Assembly (NCBI GenBank): GCA_964414415.1
Contig: CAYPWJ010000003.1
Span: 1-64,000 of the forward strand
Length of the DNA: 64,000 nucleotides
Reading direction: 5' to 3'
DNA from: CAZESS01 sp964414415
GTDB taxonomy: Archaea > Thermoplasmatota > E2 > UBA202 > DSCA01
The first letter of the stretch is position 1. Each line of letters opens with the position of its first letter. The notes beneath the pieces were generated by a model. That model was not told where the DNA came from. It did no database searches and worked only from the letters and a program-made list of their open reading frames with translations. Shown here in pieces: positions 1 to 9,400 of the stretch. The position numbers and the translations under genes are program-made.

Positions 1-102
1 CGGCTGCTTCCAGTGAGGGAAGAACGACCATTTAAACCAATCAATCTGCATCACCCTGTGGCGGGCCCTCAAATCTTTTTAATGGCCTGGTGTTGACAAA
101 CC

Positions 103-1383
103 ATGAAGCGGGCGCCGCGGAAACTACTCGACGTCAACGAGACCTCGCTCAGCCAAAAAAATGCGTCGGCGCTCTGCCTGAAATGCAGGGGAGCGAAGCA
201 CCTCTGCGGGAAGGACCGCTGCCCCATCATGGTCAAGCTGTACTCACACAAAAAGACGGAGCCGCTCATCGACGGCACCTCGCTGCACGGCGCCACGCCG
301 CCCTCCGTCTTTGTGGGACGCTACGGGTACCCCAAGGTCAACGTCGGGCCGATGCTGCCGCCGCGGCAGGGCGACACCTCGATGGTCGACACGCCGGAGC
401 TCTGGCAGGGCAAGAGCATCGACGACATCGTGGACTTCCGGATGCAGCTGGTGCGCGGCAAACACCGTACCTCGGTTCACGACTTCTCGGGAAAGATCGT
501 CGACTACACCCGGGAGATAGGGCTTGCCGCGCGTTCCGTCGACACCGAGCTGACGTTTACCAAGAAACCTCGCGGCTCGATAGCTCTCTATGACAGCGTG
601 CAGCCCCATGGGCCGTCCGGCTCGATACAAAAAGTCTGGGTGGAGAACCCGACGGTGGACAAAAAAATCGAGAAGGCCTTCTACGACGGCGATTTAAAAG
701 CACGGGACGCTGTCCTGGAGCTGTATGACAAGGGAACGATGATCTCTCGCATCCAGAAGGCGTTCTCCGTCGGCGCCTTCGGCATCCGGGACAACCGCAA
801 GTTCGTGCCGACGCGGTGGAGCATCACCGCCGTTGACTCCACCATCGGCAACAACCTCAAACAGCGCGTGAAACGGTATCCCTACATCAACGAATGCCGG
901 GTGTATAAAACATATAGCCTGGACAACCGCTGGCTCATCGTGATGTATCCCTCGAGCTACGAGTATGAGCTCATCGAGGCCTGGTTCCCCAACACGACGT
1001 GGAATCCCTCCGGCCGGAACATCGTCATCTTCGGCGACAACGAGTTCTACGACGGCCGGACGGCCTATGCGACCATCGGCGGCTGCTACTACGCCGCCCG
1101 CCTCGCGACGGCGGAGGCGCTGGACCGGGAGCGGCGGCAGGCGGGCGTCGTCGTGCTCCGGGAGACACATCCCGGCTACATCATGCCCGTCGGCGTCTGG
1201 AACGTCAGGGAGAACGTCCGCGCGGCGCTGCAGAGCGACCCGCATCGCTTCGATACGCTCCGGCAGGCGCTCGGCTACGTCGAGTCAGTGATGGACATCC
1301 CGCTGCATCGATGGATAGAGACGAGCGAACTGCTGCAGAGCCGGCTGTACCAGCGGCGCCTCGACGACTACATGGAACCATGA
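103..1383 (+). CDS. nreA: NreA-type archaeal DNA repair protein
   Basis: A 426-residue protein of the archaeal Nre family (DUF650/DUF651), linked in haloarchaea to repair of DNA damage together with PCNA. The N-terminus has a cysteine cluster (CLKC at about 26-29, then CGKDRC) expected to bind zinc, as in the family. The C-terminus ends in QRRLDDYMEP, which resembles a PCNA-interacting (PIP) box with Q, a hydrophobic residue and an aromatic residue in the right places. A TATA-like TTTTTAAT near 76-84 lies about 25 nt before the ATG, so the mRNA is probably leaderless. The stop codon overlaps the start of the following radical SAM gene, so the two are co-translated. Family assignment is firm; the exact repair role is inferred from the family. 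Confidence 0.9.
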   Translation: MKRAPRKLLDVNETSLSQKNASALCLKCRGAKHLCGKDRCPIMVKLYSHKKTEPLIDGTSLHGATPPSVFVGRYGYPKVNVGPMLPPRQGDTSMVDTPELWQGKSIDDIVDFRMQLVRGKHRTSVHDFSGKIVDYTREIGLAARSVDTELTFTKKPRGSIALYDSVQPHGPSGSIQKVWVENPTVDKKIEKAFYDGDLKARDAVLELYDKGTMISRIQKAFSVGAFGIRDNRKFVPTRWSITAVDSTIGNNLKQRVKRYPYINECRVYKTYSLDNRWLIVMYPSSYEYELIEAWFPNTTWNPSGRNIVIFGDNEFYDGRTAYATIGGCYYAARLATAEALDRERRQAGVVVLRETHPGYIMPVGVWNVRENVRAALQSDPHRFDTLRQALGYVESVMDIPLHRWIETSELLQSRLYQRRLDDYMEP

Positions 1384-2165
1384 AGCAGCAGTGGTGCAAG
1401 ACGGCGCTGTCGCCATCCGGCTTGCCCGGCCTTGACTACGCCCTGAATCCCTACAGTGGATGCGCGCATGGCTGCCGCTACTGCTACGTTCCAGCCGTCC
1501 TCCATCAGCCGCGCCGGGAGCTCACCAACGTCGCTGCAAAAATCAACATCCCGCAGGTGCTCCGCCGCGAGTTGAAGCGAAAGCAGCCCAGCATCGTCGG
1601 CATCTCGACGGTCACCGATCCATATCAGCCTGCAGAGCGGCGCTGCAAGCTCATGCGGAAATGCCTGCCGCTGCTGCACAAGCGCGACATGGCGGTCGAC
1701 GTGCAGACGAAGTCGCCGATGGTAACGCGGGACATCGACCTGCTGCAGCGCTTTGAACGGGCAGCGGTGGGCGTCACCGTTACCTCGTTTGACGCGGAGA
1801 TGCAGCGGCTGCTGGAGCCGCACGCGCCGTCTGCCGGGCAGCGCCTCGACGCCGTGCGGGAGCTGGCGGACAGCGGCATCGCCACCTATGTCTTCTTCGG
1901 CCCCGTGCTCCCCGACTTGGACGTTGACGATGCAGCTGGATGCGTGCGGCGCTTCGCCGACGCGGGCGCCGACGAGCTCATGGTTGACACTCTGCACCTC
2001 AAGCCGGGTGTCTGGGACAGCATCGCGACGGTGCTCCCTCCCGATACACAGCAACTGTACCGGGAGCGACTGCAGCGGGAGAGCCGCTACTATCAGCGTG
2101 TTTTCGCCGAGATTGAAAGGGCATGCCGGCGTGTCGGGCTGCCGTACAGCCCGGCGTTCCGCTAG
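1380..2165 (+). CDS. SPL-like radical SAM protein
   Basis: A 261-residue radical SAM protein of the COG1533 (spore photoproduct lyase-like) group. The cluster-binding motif CAHGCRYC appears at about residues 22-29 in the context NPYSGCAHGCRYCYVP, typical of this group. The start is the ATG inside ATGA shared with the stop of the NreA gene; the longer upstream frame is only a shadow of nreA. The substrate is unknown. Most members are uncharacterised and only a subset are true photoproduct lyases. The 4-nt overlap with a repair gene makes a nucleic-acid repair role plausible, but that is inference. Its 3' end overlaps the convergent NMN adenylyltransferase by 4 nt. Confidence 0.88.
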   Translation: MKQQWCKTALSPSGLPGLDYALNPYSGCAHGCRYCYVPAVLHQPRRELTNVAAKINIPQVLRRELKRKQPSIVGISTVTDPYQPAERRCKLMRKCLPLLHKRDMAVDVQTKSPMVTRDIDLLQRFERAAVGVTVTSFDAEMQRLLEPHAPSAGQRLDAVRELADSGIATYVFFGPVLPDLDVDDAAGCVRRFADAGADELMVDTLHLKPGVWDSIATVLPPDTQQLYRERLQRESRYYQRVFAEIERACRRVGLPYSPAFR

Positions 2166-2680
2166 CGCCGCTCTTGTTCATCCTCGTACAGTCTTCGTAT
2201 CCGCTCGTCGCCGTCGATCTCGTCGATGGTTGTTTCAACGCCGGAGGGCACTAGCTCATGCCATCCCTCGTCGCCCTGCGCCATCTTGTGCCGTATCACG
2301 GTCCCGCAGTAGCGGTCCCGCTCGTATTCCGGCGTGTCCTCGACTTGGTAGCCCGCCGCAGTGAATATCTCGCGGATGAGCGCCTTGTTGGACAGGACGA
2401 CGTCGAACGGTGGACACAGGTCTGCCACGTGGCATGGGTAGACGTGATAGCGGTTGATGTCGGGGACCGGCACGATGGCGACGTCCCCGGCGAACGGTGC
2501 AAGGGCACGCTGCATCATCAGGTATCGTTCGCCGCCCGTGAAGGGATTCACGAAGGAATAGCTCTGCCGGGGGGAGCCGATGGCGACGACGACCTCACCG
2601 TAATGATCCAGCGCGTACTCCGCTACGCTGACGTGTCCGCGGTGGACGGGCTGGAACCGCCCGAGGAGAAGCGCACGCAT
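2162..2680 (-). CDS. nadM: nicotinamide-nucleotide adenylyltransferase
   Basis: A 172-residue archaeal NMN adenylyltransferase, which joins NMN and ATP to give NAD+ in the cytoplasm. The nucleotidyltransferase signature GRFQPVHRGH sits at residues 8-17 and contains the HxGH-type motif. Length and the following IGSPRQSYSFVNPFTGGER stretch match archaeal NadM. A TATA-like ATTTTTAA on the minus strand near 2702-2710 lies just upstream of the ATG, consistent with a short or absent leader. It is transcribed towards the radical SAM gene and overlaps it by a few bases at the 3' end. Confidence 0.93.
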   Translation of the reverse strand: MRALLLGRFQPVHRGHVSVAEYALDHYGEVVVAIGSPRQSYSFVNPFTGGERYLMMQRALAPFAGDVAIVPVPDINRYHVYPCHVADLCPPFDVVLSNKALIREIFTAAGYQVEDTPEYERDRYCGTVIRHKMAQGDEGWHELVPSGVETTIDEIDGDERIRRLYEDEQERR

Positions 2681-2779
2681 ATCGAAAAATCAGCCAGATG
2701 CTTAAAAATGTATTGATGCATCGCCGTGTAAACTAAAACGATATATAGCGGGATGCGTTGTTTTTTAACGGTGACAGTC

Positions 2780-3046
2780 ATGGTCGTCGAAACCGTCATG
2801 AAGGCCAGAGAGGAGATGCTGCAGTGCCTCTACATGTTCGCCCTGGAGCACGGCGCCACGCCGATGCCAGTTGATGCGCTCCCCAATAAAATCGACGACA
2901 ACATCCGGGCGTTCAACCTCTTCTATCTGCAGGAGGACGGATACATCATTAGGGAGACACCTGCATCCGGAGACGGGCCCGGCTACCGTCTCACCGCCAA
3001 GGGCATCCGGCTCTATGAGGAGCTCTACGGCAAATACAACCTATAG
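2780..3046 (+). CDS. small winged-helix protein
   Basis: An 88-residue protein with a winged-helix-like pattern. A helical N-terminus (MKAREEMLQCLYMFALEHG) is followed by helices and a C-terminal strand-rich wing with GYRLTAKGIRLYEELYGKY, similar to many archaeal MarR/PadR-like small regulators. The frame opens earlier at 2753, but the ATG at 2780 is preferred because GGTGAC lies 7-8 nt upstream. A TATA-like GATATATAG at about 2738-2746 gives a leader of roughly 15 nt. It could bind DNA, or it could serve in a multi-subunit assembly; nothing in the window names its target. Confidence 0.7.
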   Translation: MVVETVMKAREEMLQCLYMFALEHGATPMPVDALPNKIDDNIRAFNLFYLQEDGYIIRETPASGDGPGYRLTAKGIRLYEELYGKYNL

Positions 3047-3091
3047 ACAAACGGGAACATTTTTTAACTGCAGCCTCATTTCGTATCGCTC

Positions 3092-3208
3092 GCCGGCGTA
3101 GCTTAGTGGTAGAGCGGCTGACTTGTAACCCTTTACGCATCCGCGTAAAGCGTGAGCGGAAAGGGGCGAGATATCAGCAGGTCGAGGGTTCAAATCCCTC
3201 CGCCGGCT
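3092..3208 (+). tRNA. tRNA-Thr (UGU) with a 45-nt BHB intron
   Basis: The acceptor stem GCCGGCG (3092-3098) pairs perfectly with CGCCGGC (3201-3207), followed by discriminator T at 3208; CCA is not encoded. The anticodon stem GCTGA (3117-3121) pairs with TCAGC (3174-3178), and the T-arm is GAGGG/TTCAAAT/CCCTC. The spliced anticodon loop reads CTTGTAA, anticodon TGT (Thr). The intron occupies 3128-3172, between positions 37 and 38. It forms a canonical bulge-helix-bulge: bulges TAA (3126-3128) and ATA (3171-3173) flank the 4-bp helix CTTG/CGAG. Each bulge is cut after its second base, as expected for the archaeal splicing endonuclease. The intron also has a perfect 8-bp hairpin, CTTTACGC/GCGTAAAG. 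Confidence 0.95.
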
Positions 3209-3288
3209 CTAACGTTCACTTCGAAAGCCTGCAGCTCGATGGCTCCTGGGCTTTGGTGAATAGATTTGTAAATAGAAACGATACACAT

Positions 3289-3309
3289 ACTAAAAAAGAG
3301 GGAAAAAGG
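3289..3309 (-). terminator. T-rich terminator after the C25 peptidase gene
   Basis: On the minus strand, immediately after the stop of the C25 peptidase gene, there are two T runs (CCTTTTTCCCTCTTTTTTAG). Archaeal RNA polymerase typically terminates at such pyrimidine/T-rich stretches. No strong hairpin precedes it. Confidence 0.5.
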
Positions 3310-3316
3310 TGGGCGG

Positions 3317-5224
3317 CTACTGGTAGCCGCCGATTTTGAGGCTGGGGTCACCGAGGAGAACCCATCCTTCGACTGTCTTGCCGTCGATCTTGTTGGTCAT
3401 AGGCGGAAATTTCAGGAGGAAGTTGGTGATGGCTGTCCCGTGCGCCGCTCCCACTGTGTCTTTGCCCTCCTGTGCGTACACCCGGAAGAACTCGATGTCT
3501 ATGAATCCACCCCGGTACTGTATGCCGTCGAAGATGCCGTCTCCGTCGCCGTCTCCCGCCTTGCCGTAGCCGTAGGAGGTGCAGCCGATGCTGGCGATGG
3601 CTCCCTTGTCGGTGGCCCGTACGAGCCACCAGCCGAAGCTCTCTGGCCCGTAGTCCGAATGAGCGATGATTGCATCGAGTTCCTTGAATTTCAGCAGGTT
3701 GAGCAGGCTGATGTTGAACTTGCTGTTGCTGCACCCGCCGATGACGCACACCGGGTACATCCCCTCGTTTTTGAACAGCATGAACTGCGTCTCGTCGATA
3801 CCGATCCAGGTGTCGCCATCCTGTGGAGGATGATTTGCCCAGCTCATGGGGTTGCCGTGTCCCTCGAAATTCAGGAATCCGTATCCCTCGCTGACCGCGT
3901 CGATGATGTCCTGTCCCTCGCTGAGGGTGCCGTCCGACGTGAACAGCGTCGTCGCCTCTATCCCGAGCGGCTCTAGGTATTCGATGGCTTTGCTGACACT
4001 TTCTTCGCCGTCGTACCACTGGTCGCCAGGGAAGGTGTCGCCACCGATACCGAGGTAGCGATTTACCCAGTCGCTGCCCGCAGCCGTGGTCTCATAGGTG
4101 ATGATCTTGTCCACCATCACGTTCACCTCGTAGACGTTGCGGCAGGCCAGCCGGCCGACATAGACGTCGGGAAACATGTCCAGGTCGTCTTTGCCGCTGA
4201 TATCCCATTCGCCGAACACGTCGTTGCCGTTGCTATCCCAGCTCTCAAATGCGGTGCTCCCGTTGTCGTACCGGTAGACGTCCGCGTAGTACAGGTCGCT
4301 GAGAAACCGCCTGTCGCCATCGTTGGCGTTCAGGTGTGTGTACCGTACCGGGCACCACCATTTCTCCTGCAGCAGACCGCCGTTGCGGCCGCCGACGAGC
4401 ATGACATAGGTGACACCCCATTCCTCCAGCGCGTCCTTGATGTAGTACTTGATGTGCTCTGCCTCGTCTCGACCCGGCGCCGCGGCGTATACTTCGTCGA
4501 GCGTAACGACCTTGGTCGCCACTCCATGGTCTTCCTTGTGCTGGATGAGCGGCTGCAATGCATCGGTGAACTGCTGCGGTGCCACGATGAGCAGGTTGTA
4601 GTCGTCCCCGACCGGCATCGGCGCAGTCGGCGGTTGATAGGTGACGTCGATATTGATGTGGTCGACAAGGCGTAGCACGTTTGCCTGCGGCGCGTAGCGT
4701 ACAGGGAATGCCTGCAGGATGAGAAATACCACGTGTTCGTCCTGGTGCAGCCCTACCTTCGTGTGCCATCGCATCCAGGTTGGGGGATGCAGTGCGTTGC
4801 TGTCGTAGACGGAGCCTTTTTGCTGCCGCTGCTCGACCTGTTGCATGCTGTGCGGCAGCGGCGTGGGGGCCGGCGCGACGGGAGCATCCAGCTGCCGCGT
4901 CGTTATGTCCCCGACGGTCACGTCCACGTTCGCTATGCGGGTGCCCAATGGAAACGTCATCGTTTTTGTCATGTATGGCAGCATTGGCTCACCCTCGTTC
5001 ATGACGGCGGCGTGTACTTCTGCAAGGCTAACGCTGACGTATCCTTCAGATGTCCGCTCCACGTGGACCGTCGATGGCTGCATCGACAGCGTCGTTGACG
5101 CTGTCACGCTTTTGTTTTCTGTTTGGTTCATGACTGACAGCTGCCCGGTAAACCCGGTGATGCCGCTGCCGAACAGCAGCACGGTGACTGCTATCGCCAT
5201 CCCGGCTCTAGATATGCCTCTCAT
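3317..5224 (-). CDS. secreted C25 (gingipain-like) cysteine peptidase
   Basis: A 635-residue exported protein. An N-terminal signal segment (hydrophobic residues about 8-27) is followed by a propeptide-like region to about 200. A caspase-fold peptidase domain then starts at LLIVAPQQF. Catalytic residues typical of clan CD are visible: His456 in FEGHGNP and Cys498 in VIGGCSNSKFN. The protein ends directly after LLGDPSLKIGGYQ, the same ending as the second C25 protein at 20215-21708. It has no transmembrane or PGF-CTERM anchor, so it is probably released or bound to the surface by other means. The family consists of extracellular Arg/Lys-type peptidases; actual specificity cannot be read here. 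A GGTGAGGT ribosome site precedes the ATG. Confidence 0.9.
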   Translation of the reverse strand: MRGISRAGMAIAVTVLLFGSGITGFTGQLSVMNQTENKSVTASTTLSMQPSTVHVERTSEGYVSVSLAEVHAAVMNEGEPMLPYMTKTMTFPLGTRIANVDVTVGDITTRQLDAPVAPAPTPLPHSMQQVEQRQQKGSVYDSNALHPPTWMRWHTKVGLHQDEHVVFLILQAFPVRYAPQANVLRLVDHINIDVTYQPPTAPMPVGDDYNLLIVAPQQFTDALQPLIQHKEDHGVATKVVTLDEVYAAAPGRDEAEHIKYYIKDALEEWGVTYVMLVGGRNGGLLQEKWWCPVRYTHLNANDGDRRFLSDLYYADVYRYDNGSTAFESWDSNGNDVFGEWDISGKDDLDMFPDVYVGRLACRNVYEVNVMVDKIITYETTAAGSDWVNRYLGIGGDTFPGDQWYDGEESVSKAIEYLEPLGIEATTLFTSDGTLSEGQDIIDAVSEGYGFLNFEGHGNPMSWANHPPQDGDTWIGIDETQFMLFKNEGMYPVCVIGGCSNSKFNISLLNLLKFKELDAIIAHSDYGPESFGWWLVRATDKGAIASIGCTSYGYGKAGDGDGDGIFDGIQYRGGFIDIEFFRVYAQEGKDTVGAAHGTAITNFLLKFPPMTNKIDGKTVEGWVLLGDPSLKIGGYQ

Positions 5225-5255
5225 GTTACCTCACCACAGAGGATAACGGGCAGCT

Positions 5256-5283
5256 CTATATAGCTTTAGCTCTCTTTAGCTCT
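5256..5283 (-). promoter_or_regulatory. TATA box with tandem 10-bp repeat upstream of the C25 gene
   Basis: On the minus strand a TATA element (CTATATAG, 5256-5263) lies about 30 nt before the C25 start. The BRE position directly upstream is occupied by two exact copies of a 10-bp repeat (plus-strand CTTTAGCTCT at 5264-5273 and 5274-5283). A regulator binding there would compete with TFB. The element is visible in the sequence; its function is inferred. Confidence 0.45.
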
Positions 5284-5344
5284 CTGGCGGCGGCCCGCCG
5301 CTGCGTCGCACCTCACGCCGGCTTTCGGGAGAGCACAGGGACTG

Positions 5345-6424
5345 TTACCTGTCTCCGCCGGCTTCGTCGTCTTCCCGGGAGAGCGGCACATATAGGATGC
5401 TGCCCCCTGCCTCGCGGCGCCGCTGAAGCAGGAGAGACTGGTACAGCATTGCAAAACTATGGCCGCGCTCAGTCAACCTGTAGCATCCATCGGTTTTTTC
5501 GACGAGGTCGTCGTTCTGCAACCGGTTGAGATGGAAAGCCAGCTTAGCCGAGTAGTCGATATCCATGTGCTTGAGAAAAAACGAGTATCGAAGGACATCG
5601 TTTTGTTCAAGTAGATGCAGGATATCGCGACGGATGGGGTGGTCAAGGGCGGCGATCACGTCTTCCACGAAGAGAGCCACGTCGACGTCGTCAACGATGC
5701 GGTCCGTGATTTCTCGCTCCATCGACGTGTCGTAGAGGACGACCAAGGTCACCGCCGTTGTCTCGGCGTGCCGATGCAGCTGTGAGAGATAGCGATCCAC
5801 TGCCGTGGTTTCGTGCTCCCGATACAGGTGCCTAATGTCGGCGTGGACGATGTACACCCGGTCATGGTGCTCCAGAAACACCTCGATGGCGTGCTGCAGC
5901 TCCGCCAGCGTTCGCTCTTCAGCCTGGAGGGAGAGCTGCTCGTCGGCTGTGAACGACAGCAGCTGTTCAAGCTCCGCCGGCGTATCTGCGATGAGCAGCA
6001 CCGCTGCATCTGGGTCTCTGCCGGCCAGCAGCGAGGGGAGCTCCGCAGCTGTGGATGGCAGTTGCCGGTACGAGGCTGCCGTTTCTCGGATTAGTGCAAG
6101 CAGCTGCTCAGGGTCAAAGGGTTTTTCGATGAAGTCGACGGCCCCGTTTTTCATCGCTTCGACTGCTGACGAGACGTCACCGTAGCCGGTGACCATGATG
6201 AACGAGGCGCGGATGCCGTCCGCCTTTGCCTGCCGGAGCACCTCGAGGCCGTGCAAGTCGGGCATCTTGAGATCCAGCAAAACCACGTCGTATCGGCAGC
6301 TGCGCATCATATCCAGCGCTTCTTTTCCGCGGGCGGCCGCTGTGACGTCGATGTCATGCAGGTTGAGATACCGGGCGGTCTGCCTGCGGAATGTCTCGTT
6401 GTCGTCGACGACCAGCACCTTCAT
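5345..6424 (-). CDS. response regulator with C-terminal winged helix
   Basis: A 359-residue regulator. It starts with a receiver domain (MKVLVVDDNETFRRQ), with the phospho-acceptor Asp in VVLLDLKMPDLHG and the conserved Lys in IEKPFDP. The middle section (about 130-250) is an alpha/beta region of uncertain family, perhaps DUF835-like. The C-terminal part (about 255-325, LDHPIRRDILHLLEQND onward) looks like an ArsR-type winged helix, so it probably binds DNA. The ATG at 6422-6424 overlaps the stop of the PAS kinase gene by 4 nt (ATGA), which makes the kinase its obvious partner. The longer open frame upstream is rejected because it lies inside the kinase gene. Confidence 0.88.
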   Translation of the reverse strand: MKVLVVDDNETFRRQTARYLNLHDIDVTAAARGKEALDMMRSCRYDVVLLDLKMPDLHGLEVLRQAKADGIRASFIMVTGYGDVSSAVEAMKNGAVDFIEKPFDPEQLLALIRETAASYRQLPSTAAELPSLLAGRDPDAAVLLIADTPAELEQLLSFTADEQLSLQAEERTLAELQHAIEVFLEHHDRVYIVHADIRHLYREHETTAVDRYLSQLHRHAETTAVTLVVLYDTSMEREITDRIVDDVDVALFVEDVIAALDHPIRRDILHLLEQNDVLRYSFFLKHMDIDYSAKLAFHLNRLQNDDLVEKTDGCYRLTERGHSFAMLYQSLLLQRRREAGGSILYVPLSREDDEAGGDR

Positions 6425-9400
6425 GCTGTATCCTCCCGTAGCGGCAGCCGGACCGTGACGGTGGTACCTTCTCCCGGCTCGCTTTCGATGTCGATGGTGC
6501 CGCCGTGCCGCTCGACGATCCATCGGGCGATGTACAGGCCGAGTCCGGTGCCCTCGCCGGGAGCCCGTGTCGTGAAGAATGGTTTGTCTGCCTGCGCCTG
6601 CACTTCGGCGTCCATGCCGACGCCGCTGTCAGCGATGTTCACCACGAGTTCTCTGTCGTTGACCTCGGACGTGACGGCCACGTGATGCCTGTCAGCGTCG
6701 GGGTCGCGAGCCAGCACGGCATTTTTGACGATGTTCACGAAAGCCCGGTAGAGGTGATGCTCGTCGGCATGGATATCCTGCGGCGTGACAGACACCTCGA
6801 CATCTGCATCGACGGACGACGTGTCACGGACGGCACGGACCGCCTCGTCTACGACCGATGCAACGTTTATCTGCTGCAGTTCCATCTCGTCCAGGCGGGA
6901 GAACCCCAGCACCTGCTTGACGATGTCCGACGCGTTGTTTACCTCCTTCCGGATGGTCTCCAGCTCCTCGCTGTCCTCCAGCCCGTCCCCTGAGGCAAGG
7001 CAGTCAGCCGCCAGCGCTATGTTGGCGAGCGGCGTGTTGAGCTCGTGGGAGACCACGGCGGCGATGCGGCCCAGCGCCACGAGCTGCTCCCGCCGGCGGC
7101 GTTCCTCCTCGGCCTGCTTGCGCTTCGTGATGTCCTCCTGGAATCCAACCGTGGCTATGAAGTTTCCCTCCTGGTCCTGCATCTGGTAGACCGACGTCTG
7201 GATGGGGAACGTCTCCCCGTTCTTTTTCTTGTTCAGGAGCTCTCCCTTCCAGACGCCGCCTTGCCTGATGGTATCGAATATGTCTCGCTGTATCTGCTCG
7301 GCGTCCGGCTCGGCACTCAACGTCCCCGGGCTTTTACCCAGCAATTCGTTGCGCGTGTAGCCGAACAGCTCCTCGGTGGCAGGGTTGACGTAGGTAATCT
7401 TTCCCTCTCTGTCCGTGACGATAACCGAGAGAGGAGCGGATCGCAAAATCTCGGCTAGGAAGTGCCTCCGTTTCTCCATCTGCCTCCGCTCCGTGATGTC
7501 CTCCACCAGGCCGACACCGTAGACCGGCGTGCCGTTCTCGTCGCGGATGACCGACGCAGTCAGGGAGCCCCATACGACCGAGCCGTCCTTCCGGATGTAT
7601 CGTTTTTTTATGGAGTAGCTGTCGCGCGTCCCCTCTTTCAGTTCCTCATATCGCGCGAGGTCCTCCTCCACGTCGTCCGGATGTGTGAGGCGTTTGAATT
7701 CCGAAAAGGACATGGACGTCAGCTCCTCCTCGCTGTACCCGAGCATGTCCTGGAAGGCAGGGTTGCTCAGCACCGGCCGTCCATCGTTGTCGACAAGTAC
7801 AATGCCCATGGGTGCATGGACAAAGACGGAGCGGAACCTTTCCTCGCTTTCTTGGAGCTCCCGCTGTGTCTTCTTCTGGTCCGTGATGTCAGCGGCGATG
7901 ACAACCGCTCCGGCAAATGTACCTTCCTCCATGATAGGTGAGCAGACGTAAGAAAGATAAGTTTTCTTTCCATAGAGAGACGTGTAGAAGACCTCCCCCC
8001 GGATTTTTTCTCCCTTCCGCAGGGCGTCGAGCTCGTCCGCTATGCCGGTGTCCCTGACGGCGGGTATCTCCCTGATATCCATACCGGTCCCCATCGACTC
8101 TTCTCTCTCGGGAACGCCGACAATCTCCTGTATAGCCCTGTTTTCGTAGACGATGCGCATCGCTGCATCGAGCTTCACGATGCCTATCGGCGAGTGCTGC
8201 AGGATACTCTGATGAAATTCATACAGCGACCGGTATTCCCGCTGGCTTTCCTGTAGCGCCCGCTCCGCCTCCTTCCGTTGCGTGATGTCGCGGGCGATGA
8301 GCTGGATATGCCGGCCGCCATCTGGCATGTCCAGCGGGATGTAGATGTTGTGATAGTGCCGCCCGCCTTCCATGTCCTCGTCCTCGACGATGGCGTCGTT
8401 TTCGATGGCTTCCCGGGCGCAGGCCATACGTCGCCGGAACACGTCATCGGGCATCAGCTCAGATCCCTGTCTCCCGATGAGGTTTTCCTGGCTGGTACCG
8501 AGAGCGCGAGCCATCGCCGGGTTGGCGGTCACGAAGCGTCCCTGCTCGTCACTCTCCGCTATCAGCTCCGGTGACGCCTCAACGAGCCGGCGATATCGCT
8601 CCTCGGTCTGTTTCCGCTCGGTGACGTCCCTGACGACGCCGAGGAATGCAGCGGGATTGTCTTCCTCGTCATATATCGTGGCAATGCTTAACTCTCCAAA
8701 GAAGTGACTCCCGTCTTCTCGGAGGAAGGTATACTCGATGCCTTCCAAGAGTTCTTCTTCCAGCGCTCGGTGCATGTTTTCCCTGGCACGCTTCCTGTCC
8801 TCCGAGGCGACATATGTAAAGGCCTCATCCCCAACCAGATCTGCTGTTTCCTCGAATCCATAGAGCTTCGCTGCCTTGTCGTTGGCTGTCAGAACATGCC
8901 CGTCGAGGTCGGTCAGGATAATCGCGTCTGGAGATGCTTCCACCAGCCGGCGGTATCGCTCCTCGCTTTCCCGGAGCTCCTGCTGTGCCTGCCGTTGCTC
9001 CGTGACGTCGCGGGAGAACACGGCGACCTGCTGGACGGCTCCCTCATCGTCGAAGACCGGGTAGAAACGATGGCTGAATATGCGTCCTTCGCGCTCATCG
9101 GTGAAGTGGACCGGCGTGCCCGTCCGCTCCACCTTGCGGACCCTGGGCGTCCGGCGTGCATATGCCTCTCTGCCGATGCGGTCGATCATGTGGTCCCCAA
9201 TAATCGCCGCCGGGTCGTCGCCCATCGCCTTCGCCATCGCCTCGTTTACCGCGAGGATGGTGCCGTCTACATCGGCGAGGAGCGCGACGTCGTGCGTGGC
9301 ATCGAGGAGCGTCTGCGCGAGCTCGCGTTGCTCCCGTAGTTGCTGCTCCATCTGTTTCCGCTCGGTGATGTCGATGGAAAAGCCGATGATGCCGATGACG

